DNA of 48,902 bases from Chloroflexota bacterium (GTDB lineage: Bacteria > Chloroflexota > UBA11872 > VXOZ01), in assembly GCA_026710945.1 (NCBI GenBank), contig JAPOQA010000047.1, positions 1-48,902 of the forward strand, in the 5' to 3' direction. The notes beneath the pieces are model-generated. The model worked only from the letters and a program-made list of their open reading frames with translations. It made no database searches and was not told where the DNA came from. Both the position numbers and the translations under genes were made by a program. Positions 1 through 7,076 of this stretch are shown in pieces; position 1 is the first letter of the stretch; each line of letters begins with the position of its first letter.

Positions 1-252
1 AATTCGTTGACAGAATTCTCTCCCAAATTGGCAGTGTTGACAGATCATGTCATTCCGAGCGGAGCGAGGAATCTAGGGCCCATGCAACGTGTCGCCCAAT
101 AGGCTCAACATCTTAGATTCCTCTCTTCGCTGCGCTCCGTTCGGAATGACATGTATTCAGGCAAGAGCAGAGTTTTACTCCCATGAGTCTTCTATCAAAT
201 CTGTCAACGAGTTAACTGACTCTTACAATTCCCGCGAAAGCGGGAATCTATC
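1..252. repeat. Intergenic inverted-repeat element (family A), cut by window edge
   Basis: Positions 46-75 and 114-153 are inverted copies of each other (CATTCCGAGCGGAGCGAGGA and its imperfect complement). They are flanked by AATTCGTTGACAGA at 1-14 and its near complement at about 199-213. Nearly the same block recurs at 22.6-23.5 kb. A further short palindrome, CCCGCGAAAGCGGG, lies at 231-244. No credible protein is encoded here; open frames across the block are repeat-derived. The arrangement resembles a MITE or a composite palindromic repeat. The left end probably continues outside the window. Confidence 0.75.
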
Positions 253-351
253 CGATCTTCTCCGGTCGCACATGCCGTCGAGTGCGGGTCTCCCAGCTTG
301 CGACTCTCGGCTTCTCCTCCGGCTTAGATGACCTACGCAATGAGAGTGCTT

Positions 352-783
352 TTAACCCGGCACTACATCGAGCTCAGTGAGAATTGTCGGGCCGCCCTCA
401 AGCGTGCGGTGCACCGGGCAGCGCTCGGAGATTTGCAGGAGCCGCTTGGCCTGGGCTTCGTCAATTGCGCCGGAGACGACGATGTAGCGCCGGATGAGGT
501 CGATTTTGGAACTGCCTTCTTGCTCGCACTCCGCGCAGTCGCGGGCGTGTACGCGTTCGTGGCTGAGTTCCACCCGCACTGAACCCAAGTCCCACGCTTT
601 CCTGTCGGCATACAGCCGCAGCGTCATGGCCGTTCAGGTGCCGAGCGCGGCCAGCAGGAGTTCATAGGGATTGGGACCGAGATTCTCGCCCTCCGGCGGC
701 GGCTCGTCCGCGACGAGTGCGTGTGAGTCGGTGACCACGACGTGCTGGAGCCGTTCGTGGCTCTTTACCGTGACTGTCTGCAT
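352..783 (-). CDS. OsmC-family redox protein, probable selenoprotein (in-frame TGA at 634-636 = Sec50)
   Basis: Read through one TGA, this frame gives 143 residues that look like a complete OsmC/Ohr-type thiol-dependent peroxidase or redox protein. The ATG at 783 is preceded by GGAGG eight bases upstream. The N-terminal half ends LGPNPYELLLAALGT, then TGA, then TAMTLRLYADRK. In this family the residue at the TGA is the invariant reactive cysteine (ALGxCTAMTLR). The second conserved cysteine is present at C122 in RCPVHRTL. The frame is open on both sides of the TGA over the whole family length, and a hairpin begins 12 nt after it, as expected of a bacterial SECIS. I infer that UGA is read as selenocysteine, giving a U50-C122 selenenylsulfide pair that reduces organic hydroperoxides. 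The alternative is a point-nonsense pseudogene, less likely given the exact codon hit. Automated callers will report only a truncated 91-residue C-terminal piece (627-352). No selA, selB, selC or selD gene lies in this window. Confidence 0.8.
602..621 (-). promoter_or_regulatory. SECIS-like hairpin within the OsmC selenoprotein gene
   Basis: On the minus strand, starting 12 nt after the in-frame UGA, CUG-CGGC pairs with GCCG-A-CAG around a five-base loop, UGUAU. This is a 7-bp stem with one bulged A. The loop starts 20 nt after the UGA and has G as its second base. This fits the general bacterial SECIS pattern: apical loop roughly 16-37 nt after UGA, with a G among its first two loop bases. 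Folding was done by eye, so pairing energy and SelB binding are not shown. Confidence 0.6.
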
Positions 784-870
784 CTAATTGCCTCCATTCA
801 GCATAGAAGGATCCTCAACGAAACATCTAGATACCTTGCCTGAAAAGGTATGCATCTTGCTCACCAAGCA

Positions 871-894
871 GCGGGGGACAAGCCCCCGCGCTAC
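871..894. repeat. 24-bp palindromic dispersed repeat (family C), copy 1
   Basis: GCGGGGGACAAGCCCCCGCG followed by CTAC is an almost perfect hairpin (GCGGGGG / CCCCCGC). The same 24 bases occur in reverse complement at 26060-26083. It sits in the 194-base gap between the OsmC gene and the DNA glycosylase gene, where nothing else is recognisable. Confidence 0.7.
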
Positions 895-977
895 TATCTG
901 CATCGGAATCCCTCCGGGTCTCCGAGAAGTGCCCCGCGGCGTATGGTTGCTAGAGTCTGGTATGGAGTCTCGTTGGC

Positions 978-2246
978 TTACATTGCAGCCATGAGTTTTG
1001 TGCCAAACTCCGTGGGGTCGCTGCGTTCGATTACAAGGTCCGTCGCGTCGTGAAAGCGCATGAAGTCGCGCATGGCGCGGGCGACGGAGGCCGCCAGCCG
1101 GTCGCTCGGCTTCACGCCGGATTCAAGGTGAAGCGCCTTCAGCCGGAGCAGGCCGGTCTTTCGTTCCAGCTTTGGATCAAAGCGGCCGACCAGGCGTCTC
1201 TTGTTCAAGATTGGCAGACAGAAGTATCCCCACTTCCGCTCGGGCGCAGGCACATAGCACTCCAACTTCTGATGGAAATTCCACATGGCGCGGTCACGGC
1301 CTCTGGCCCAGAAGAGACTATCGAAGGGATTGAGAAACGTCGTCCGGCGGACGCGAAGGGAGCCATCTGCCGCGGCATCCAGCAGCGGCAGGTTTTCGCG
1401 ATGCACGAGGAGATCGTGCGTTCCACCATCTGCGAGCTGGGCCTGAACAGTGGCGAACGTGCCATCTTCCATCAGCCCTCTCACCAGGGGCCGAGCCTCG
1501 CTGGCCTTGAGCTTGAAGTAGTTACCGACTTGCTCCGGCGTGCAGACCCCAAATGCCCGCATGGAAATCTCCAGCAAGTGCTTTAGCGCCTTTTCCTCCG
1601 TTGGCTCTTCTCTATTGACCCAGGACGGCAGCACACGATCACGAATGTCGTAAATACGCTGGAAGTTTACGCGGTTGGCGATTGCGAGTTCGCCAATGTT
1701 GTAGAGATGTTCCAGTGAGACCTTTGCATCGTCCCAGTTCCACCATGTTCCCGGTGCGCGCTTCTCGGTGCGAAAGTCTGCCGCGCGGGAGCCCCCGCTT
1801 TCCCGCACCGCTGCGTAGACATCTTTCACAAATTGCTGTTTCTCAGCATTGGCCAGCCAATTCCGGTACGACTTGTTATCGCCCTCCCGGTAGCTGCGCA
1901 TGCGCGGCAGCAAATACGGGTAGAGGGTCAAGGGGATGATGCAGGCGGCGTGCGCCCAGTACTCGAACAGTCTCCGATTGTTGGTGGGCGATGCATTGCC
2001 GTCGTCAAAGAGGAGTCTATCCAGAAGCGAGGTGTCGTAGCTGCCCAGCCTGCTCCAAAGTGTGACGTAGTGCGCGCGGTTGACGACCTGGAGCGTATCG
2101 ATCTGCACCCAGCCCACGCGCTCAATCGCCGCGTAGACATCCTCGATGCCGGGTCGTGAGATCGCGCCCAGCGACCTCCCCAGACCTTGGGCATGCAATG
2201 CCAACGTCAGAACGGCATACAGTGGATAGGGCGACCGCGCGCTCAT
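978..2246 (-). CDS. YcaQ/AlkX-like winged-helix DNA glycosylase (DUF1006 family)
   Basis: The 422-residue protein matches the winged-helix crosslink-repair glycosylase family (HTH_42/DUF1006), whose members unhook interstrand crosslinks and remove bulky alkylpurines. The N-terminal stretch holds the family motif VQIDTLQVV; Q48 and D50 form the QxD catalytic motif typical of the YcaQ-like branch rather than the QxQ of AlkZ. Further family features are the RLFEYWAHAACIIPL segment (about residues 92-106) and the C-terminal LNPFDSLFWARGRDR segment with its acidic, basic-rich tail. The ATG overlaps the stop of the upstream dehydratase gene as ATGA, implying translational coupling. Length is normal for the family. 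No toxin biosynthesis gene is nearby, so a general repair role is more likely than self-resistance. Confidence 0.85.
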   Translation of the reverse strand: MSARSPYPLYAVLTLALHAQGLGRSLGAISRPGIEDVYAAIERVGWVQIDTLQVVNRAHYVTLWSRLGSYDTSLLDRLLFDDGNASPTNNRRLFEYWAHAACIIPLTLYPYLLPRMRSYREGDNKSYRNWLANAEKQQFVKDVYAAVRESGGSRAADFRTEKRAPGTWWNWDDAKVSLEHLYNIGELAIANRVNFQRIYDIRDRVLPSWVNREEPTEEKALKHLLEISMRAFGVCTPEQVGNYFKLKASEARPLVRGLMEDGTFATVQAQLADGGTHDLLVHRENLPLLDAAADGSLRVRRTTFLNPFDSLFWARGRDRAMWNFHQKLECYVPAPERKWGYFCLPILNKRRLVGRFDPKLERKTGLLRLKALHLESGVKPSDRLAASVARAMRDFMRFHDATDLVIERSDPTEFGTKLMAAM

Positions 2247-4003
2247 GGGCGTGGGGTTGATTCTGCCTGTGGGCGTGCTGTGACACTTGCCGGCAAACCG
2301 TTTGTGGAGGTAACAGACTCGCGCCTATAGAGCGAAAGCACGCCGGACTCGTGCGCAAGCGCGGGCGCCTGCCAGCGGCTGCGGCGCTCCGAAAGGATCT
2401 GCTCAACTTCCTCCGGCGACCGCCGCTCACCTTTTACGCCCACAATTGCCAACGAGCGCGCGGGCACGTCAATTTCGATAAGGTCGTCCTTTTCCACGAG
2501 AGCAAGCGGGCCGCCCAGAGCGGCTTCCGGCATCACATGGCCGATGGCCGGGCCTTTGGCGGCGCCGGAATAGCGGCCGTCGGTGATGATGGCGGTGCTT
2601 GCTTCCAGATCGGGACGCGCTGAGATGACGGTAGTACAGAAGTACATTTCCGGCATGCCGGAGGCACGCAACCCCTCGTACCGGATGACCATCACGTCGC
2701 CGGGTTTGATCTCGTCGTTTGTGACGCCTTCAATCGCATCCTCTTCGCGGTCGTAGGGCACGGCACGTCCCGTCATCTGGTGCGTGCGCGGGTCGGCGGC
2801 GACGTGCTTCATCACCGCTCCCTCCGGCGCCAGGTTGCCGGTAAGCACGGCAATCGTGCCGCCCGATTTGTAGGGCTTCTCAATCGGATAGAGCACTTCT
2901 TCCCTGCGGACGCCGTGGTTGTCCAGATATCCTGCGATCTCCTCGAACCAGCCGGACTCTGCCAGGTCGTCCAGATTCTCGCCGATGGACTTACCGGTCA
3001 CCGTAAGGCAGTCGAGGTGCAGGAATTCCTTGACCTCATTCATCAGGGCCGGCACGCCGCCGCAGTACCAGATGTACTCCACCGGATGGGTGCCGTAGGT
3101 CTTCACGTCGGTCAGCACCGGCACTTTTCTGCCAATCTCGTCAAACTGCTGCGGACGGATCTCGATGCCGACCTCCGCGGCGATGGCAGGCAGGTGGATG
3201 AGAAGGTTGGTTGAGCCTCCGACGGCGGCGTGGAGCACAAGCGCGTTATGGAACGCCTCCGGCGTCAGAATGTCGCGGGGCCGGATATTTTTTTCCAGCA
3301 ATGTCATCACCTGCTCGCCGGCGTCGCGGGCCATGCGGGTGAGCTCGCGGAGCGCGGCCGGTATGAGCGCGCTGCCCGGCAATGCGAGGCCCAGCGCCTC
3401 GGCGATCACTTGATTGCTGCTGGCAGTGCCCATGAACTGGCACGCGCCGGGCGTGGGACAGGCGTGCTTCTGCTTGGCGATCAGCTCTTCCTCGGTGATC
3501 TGCCCTTTGTCGCGCATGATGCCGAGCGGGTACATGAGCTCCGACGACATGTTGCAAGGGCCGTTCGTCTGGGTGCCGCCGGGAATGTGGATGGCCGGGA
3601 GGTTCACGCGCGCCATGGCCATCAGGTGGCCGGGCACAGCCTTGTCGGCAGTGGAAATGCACACCATGGCGTCATGGGGATGCGCCAGGGCGTGGATCTC
3701 CGTCATGTAGCTGATAATGTCCCGCGAGGGCAGGCTATAGCTCATGCCGGCATGGGCTTGCGCCACGCCGTCGCAGATGTCGGTGCAGTAAAACTCGGCG
3801 GGCTTGCCGCCGCGCGTGTAGACGCCGAACTTGGCCTGTTCAACCAGGTCGCCGAGATGCACGCTGGACGGGTGGGAACAGCCGGTCACACTCTCCACCA
3901 GCACCTGCGGCTTGCCCAAATCGTCAACTGTCCAGTCCATGCCCATGCGCAGGGCATCGCCTTGGCGGTTGAGGTCTCGTAGCTTTTGGCTTCGCAGCGC
4001 CAT
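2243..4003 (-). CDS. IlvD/Edd-family dehydratase (dihydroxy-acid or sugar-acid dehydratase-like)
   Basis: The 586-residue protein belongs to the Fe-S and Mg-dependent IlvD/Edd dehydratases, which dehydrate 2,3-dihydroxy acids or aldonic acids to 2-keto acids. Recognisable pieces are [14 protein letters not shown] (C42), [20 protein letters not shown] (Mg ligand D78), [12 protein letters not shown] (K121, expected carbamylated Mg ligand), [12 protein letters not shown], and the C-terminal [11 protein letters not shown] with the catalytic Ser. Oddly, the Cys normally before Asp-Lys (CDK), one of three cluster ligands, is Ala here, although C115 lies four residues earlier. The start at 4003 is chosen because GGGAGG sits 8 bases upstream; an in-frame start 90 bases further up lacks such a site. 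The protein is clearly outside canonical IlvD, so the substrate (branched-chain intermediate or sugar acid) is open. It is co-transcribed with the downstream glycosylase gene. Confidence 0.85.
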   Translation of the reverse strand: MALRSQKLRDLNRQGDALRMGMDWTVDDLGKPQVLVESVTGCSHPSSVHLGDLVEQAKFGVYTRGGKPAEFYCTDICDGVAQAHAGMSYSLPSRDIISYMTEIHALAHPHDAMVCISTADKAVPGHLMAMARVNLPAIHIPGGTQTNGPCNMSSELMYPLGIMRDKGQITEEELIAKQKHACPTPGACQFMGTASSNQVIAEALGLALPGSALIPAALRELTRMARDAGEQVMTLLEKNIRPRDILTPEAFHNALVLHAAVGGSTNLLIHLPAIAAEVGIEIRPQQFDEIGRKVPVLTDVKTYGTHPVEYIWYCGGVPALMNEVKEFLHLDCLTVTGKSIGENLDDLAESGWFEEIAGYLDNHGVRREEVLYPIEKPYKSGGTIAVLTGNLAPEGAVMKHVAADPRTHQMTGRAVPYDREEDAIEGVTNDEIKPGDVMVIRYEGLRASGMPEMYFCTTVISARPDLEASTAIITDGRYSGAAKGPAIGHVMPEAALGGPLALVEKDDLIEIDVPARSLAIVGVKGERRSPEEVEQILSERRSRWQAPALAHESGVLSLYRRESVTSTNGLPASVTARPQAESTPRP

Positions 4004-4321
4004 TCCCCAAACCTCCCTCGATCTCACGTCGTGTTGTCCGCTGCCGTATTGCTCTCTATTGTACAGAAAGGAGGCAAGGTGCACCTTGATCATGAGTTGA
4101 CAGTGGGCGGGATTGAGATGCAGGCTAAGGTGTACGGCACAGAGACGAGCGGCCTAGCAGGCAAGTCTGCTGGCGGCTGTTCGTTTCACTTCCTTCTTTA
4201 TCAGCGCTTTACCGCGCGGACAGCTTGTTGACGCTTTGCTTCCCTTGCACAACGAAGTGACAACACTCGTCTAGAGCACTGCCAAGCAACAGGCAGTTCC
4301 CCCCGATGAAAGTACGGCACT
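4004..4321. other. Divergent intergenic region, dehydratase (-) / methyltransferase (+)
   Basis: This 318-base gap separates divergent genes and must hold both promoters. A Shine-Dalgarno GGGAGG for the minus-strand gene is visible just above 4003. I found no convincing paired -35/-10 boxes, palindromic operator, RNA gene or small gene. Confidence 0.5.
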
Positions 4322-5467
4322 ATGACGGCAGAGGACCTGGTGCGCGCGGCGATCGCGAAAAAGGGCAGGATAACATTTGCGGAGTATATGGAGACCGCGC
4401 TCTATGCGCCGGGAGTGGGTTACTACACTGCATCCCCAGGTCACCGTGATGCGAGCGAAGAGCCCGCTGACAGACATTCACACTCCGGTGGGAGTCCTGT
4501 GTCTGAGCTTCACGCCGGCCCGCCGCATGACTACTACACGTCCCCGCAGCTTCACGCGGTCTTTGGCGCATATCTTGCCCGTCACGTGGCGCGGGTCTGG
4601 CAAGAACTTGGCGAACCCCAGCACTTTGACGTGGTGGAGATGGGAGCGGGACGGGGTATCCTGGCGTGGGACATTCTCAATGGGTTGCGCAATGAGATGC
4701 CGCGGTGTTGGGAGAGTACACGCTACCAGTTGGTTGACCGTGGTCCCGGTCCAAACGTCGCACAGCGGGAGGCGCTCGCCGCGGTTGCCGCGCAACCCAT
4801 TGACATAAGCCATGCCCCTTCGGCGCCAGTATACGGCATCGTGCTATCCAACGAGTTTCTGGACGCCTTGCCGGTACATCGGGTACGAGTTAAGGGCGGT
4901 GCGTTGCAGGAACTTTACGTGACAGTGCGCGAAGGTCGGCTCTACGAAGTGCATGACGCTCCGTCCTGCCCGGAACTTGGAGCTTACGTGGAGCGACTGG
5001 GTCGGCCGCCGGAAGGTTGGCAGGGCGAGATTTGCCTGGCGGCTTTGGCGCGGTGGCAAACCCTTGCACAGGTCTTGAATCAGGGCACGGTGCTCACTAT
5101 AGACTATGGCGCTACGTGGCAGGAGCTGTGCAGCGCACGCTGGGTCGATGGCACACTCGCCTGCTACCACCGCCATCGTGTCGGCAAGAACCCCTATGAC
5201 CGCATCGGCTCCCAGGACATCACCGCCCACGTAAACTTTTCCGCGCTTGTGGAGTATGGTGAGGCATTCGGCCTGGGTACGGTCAGTTTGCAGTCTCAAG
5301 CGGAGTACCTCATGGGACTTGGCATTGGCGAGGAGTTGGCCGCGCTGGCGGTCCGGCCTGCCACGGCAGAGACGCAGCGCGCCAAGCGCGCCATCACCGA
5401 CCTGATCTGGCCCGATGGTTTGGGTGGTTTTCGGGTATTGGTGCAGGAGAAGATTGCGGAACACTAG
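4322..5467 (+). CDS. MidA-family SAM-dependent methyltransferase (COG1565)
   Basis: The 381-residue protein resembles the MidA/NDUFAF7 class I methyltransferases (DUF185), which in mitochondria methylate an arginine of a complex I subunit. The family start is visible: ITFAEYMETALYAPGVGYYT (about residues 18-37), then DYYTSPQLHAVFGAYLARHV and the SAM-binding loop EMGAGRGILAWDIL (about residues 109-122). Downstream it has LSNEFLDALPVHRV, a strongly conserved family segment. Residues 40-60 form an insertion rich in Ser, His and Pro before the DYYTSPQ block. Length is within the usual range. The ATG at 4322 has only a weak ribosome site. The next gene begins 158 bases downstream. The bacterial target is unknown; complex I assembly is an inference from the family. 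Confidence 0.85.
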   Translation: MTAEDLVRAAIAKKGRITFAEYMETALYAPGVGYYTASPGHRDASEEPADRHSHSGGSPVSELHAGPPHDYYTSPQLHAVFGAYLARHVARVWQELGEPQHFDVVEMGAGRGILAWDILNGLRNEMPRCWESTRYQLVDRGPGPNVAQREALAAVAAQPIDISHAPSAPVYGIVLSNEFLDALPVHRVRVKGGALQELYVTVREGRLYEVHDAPSCPELGAYVERLGRPPEGWQGEICLAALARWQTLAQVLNQGTVLTIDYGATWQELCSARWVDGTLACYHRHRVGKNPYDRIGSQDITAHVNFSALVEYGEAFGLGTVSLQSQAEYLMGLGIGEELAALAVRPATAETQRAKRAITDLIWPDGLGGFRVLVQEKIAEH

Positions 5468-5625
5468 CCAAAACTTGCTTTTGGATTGAGTCCTTCGTCA
5501 GAATCAAGGAGTTCGGACAAAACCTCCAATGACCTTCTGACGTACTTTGTCCGTGTGGCGGCAGGCCAGCCTGCCAGGTGCGTAACTACCATCAGCCCTG
5601 ATAAACACATGAGGATGACCCATAC

Positions 5626-6918
5626 ATGGGAAAACTTGCATTGACCGGTGGAACGCCAATCGTTGACGTGCCGCTCGCTATAGCCTGGCCGGTACACGAT
5701 GAGCGCGACGAGCGAGCGCTGATGGAAGTCTTGCAGAGCGGGGCATGGACGCGCTCCAAGTCGCAGGGCGCGGAATCGTGGGTGTGGCGATTTGAAGACG
5801 CCTTTGCCGCGTTTCAAGACGCGCGGCACGGCGTAGCGGTCGCTACGGGGTCGATAGGTATGGAACTGGCCCTGAAGGCAGTAGGCGTCGAGCCCGGCGA
5901 TGAGGTCATCATCCCGGCCGCCACGTGGATAACTGTGCCCACGGCGGTAATTGCTGTGGGCGGGGTGCCTGTTTTCGTGGACATTGAACCCGGCACGTAC
6001 AACATCGATGCCGGCAAGTGCGACGCCGCCGTTACGCCCAAGACACGGGCGGTCATGTGTGTCCACAATGGGGGCATGCCGGCCGATTTGGACGCGTTGC
6101 GCTCACTGGCAGACAAACATGGCATTACGCTCGTTGGCGACTGTGCCCATGCCCACGGCAGCCAGTGGCGAGGCCGCGGCGTGGGCGCGATCGAGGACGC
6201 TGGGGCTTTCAGCTTTCAGGGTAGTAAGGTGTTGCCTTTAGGTGAAGGCGGCATGGTGCTAACCGACCGGGACGATCTCCGCGCGCGGCTGTACGGTTTT
6301 CACCACGTGAACGGCATTGTGGGACGCCCGAAACCGGCGCAATCGTTGCCAGCCACCAATTTGCGCATGTCGGAATGGATCGGAGCGCTGGGGCTTGTCA
6401 GCCTGGAGCGTCTGCCAAAGCAGATTGCGACCCGAGAAGAAAACGTCCGCTATCTGATACGGGGATTGGCTGAGGTCCCTGGTGTGGATAGTTTGGTGTG
6501 GGACCCTCGAGTGACGCGGTGGAGCTTCTATATCTGGCATTGGCGTTTCTTGGGCGCGGAATTCGAGGATATTCAACGCGACACCTTTCTGGCCGCGCTG
6601 AAGGCTGAAGGTGTTCCAACGAGCACGGGCCAGACTGCGCCGCTTTACAAGAACCCGGCGCTTACCGAAATGAACTGCGGACGAACCAACTTCCCATTCA
6701 ATGCGCAGGTGTATGGGCGAAAGATGGACTATGCCGGCGTCACGTGTCCGGAAACGGAGCGCATTGCTGAAACTGAAGCGCTCGCTTTCTCGCACACGCT
6801 CTTCTTGGGTTCGCGGCAACGGATGGATGAAATCCTTGACGCCGTGCGCAAGATTCGGGAGAATGTCGCTGAACTGCACGCCTGGGAGCGTGCCCACGGC
6901 AGCAGTTCCCCCGCGTGA
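5626..6918 (+). CDS. DegT/DnrJ/EryC1/StrS-family PLP aminotransferase
   Basis: The 430-residue protein is a fold-type I PLP enzyme of the sugar/cyclitol aminotransferase family, which transfers an amino group from glutamate or glutamine to a keto sugar or related keto compound. It opens with LALTGGTPIV and carries GDEVIIPAATW (91-101), VDIEPGTYNID, the PLP-ring Asp in GDCAHAHGS (D172), and the Schiff-base Lys in FQGSKVLPLGEGG (K201). GAGGA lies about 10 bases before the ATG. It stands alone between a methyltransferase and topA with no nucleotide-sugar genes beside it, so the substrate cannot be read from context. The LALTGGTPIV opening is like AHBA-synthase and scyllo-inosose aminotransferase relatives. 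A regulatory-type relative is less likely, as all catalytic residues are present. Confidence 0.85.
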   Translation: MGKLALTGGTPIVDVPLAIAWPVHDERDERALMEVLQSGAWTRSKSQGAESWVWRFEDAFAAFQDARHGVAVATGSIGMELALKAVGVEPGDEVIIPAATWITVPTAVIAVGGVPVFVDIEPGTYNIDAGKCDAAVTPKTRAVMCVHNGGMPADLDALRSLADKHGITLVGDCAHAHGSQWRGRGVGAIEDAGAFSFQGSKVLPLGEGGMVLTDRDDLRARLYGFHHVNGIVGRPKPAQSLPATNLRMSEWIGALGLVSLERLPKQIATREENVRYLIRGLAEVPGVDSLVWDPRVTRWSFYIWHWRFLGAEFEDIQRDTFLAALKAEGVPTSTGQTAPLYKNPALTEMNCGRTNFPFNAQVYGRKMDYAGVTCPETERIAETEALAFSHTLFLGSRQRMDEILDAVRKIRENVAELHAWERAHGSSSPA

Positions 6919-7076
6919 CAGCGCGTAGGGTCTTGTTGTAGAGTGTACGACTTGGGTGGAGAGGCAGGATGGGCGGCGGTCGGTTCCCCGGTCCTCGTGT
7001 GGAAAGTTCCTTTTCTCTTGCCGTAGCGCATAGTGTAATATAGGCGTGCTCGTAGCAAATCATATAGGTGAAAACA

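Noticed and set aside
89-331. 80-residue frame at the left edge
   Set aside because: Lies within a repeat that recurs at 22.6-23.5 kb with frame-breaking differences.
634-636. TGA in the OsmC frame as a simple pseudogene stop
   Set aside because: The stop coincides with the reactive Cys codon, the frame is otherwise intact, the second Cys is kept, and a SECIS-like hairpin follows. A pseudogene remains possible but is less likely.
1050-1586. 178-residue plus-strand frame inside the DNA glycosylase gene
   Set aside because: Antisense shadow of a well-supported gene; no family resemblance and no ribosome site.
3230-3982. 250-residue frame on the plus strand within the dehydratase gene
   Set aside because: It is the antisense of a clearly homologous coding sequence; composition (His/Ala/Arg-rich) is that of a shadow frame.
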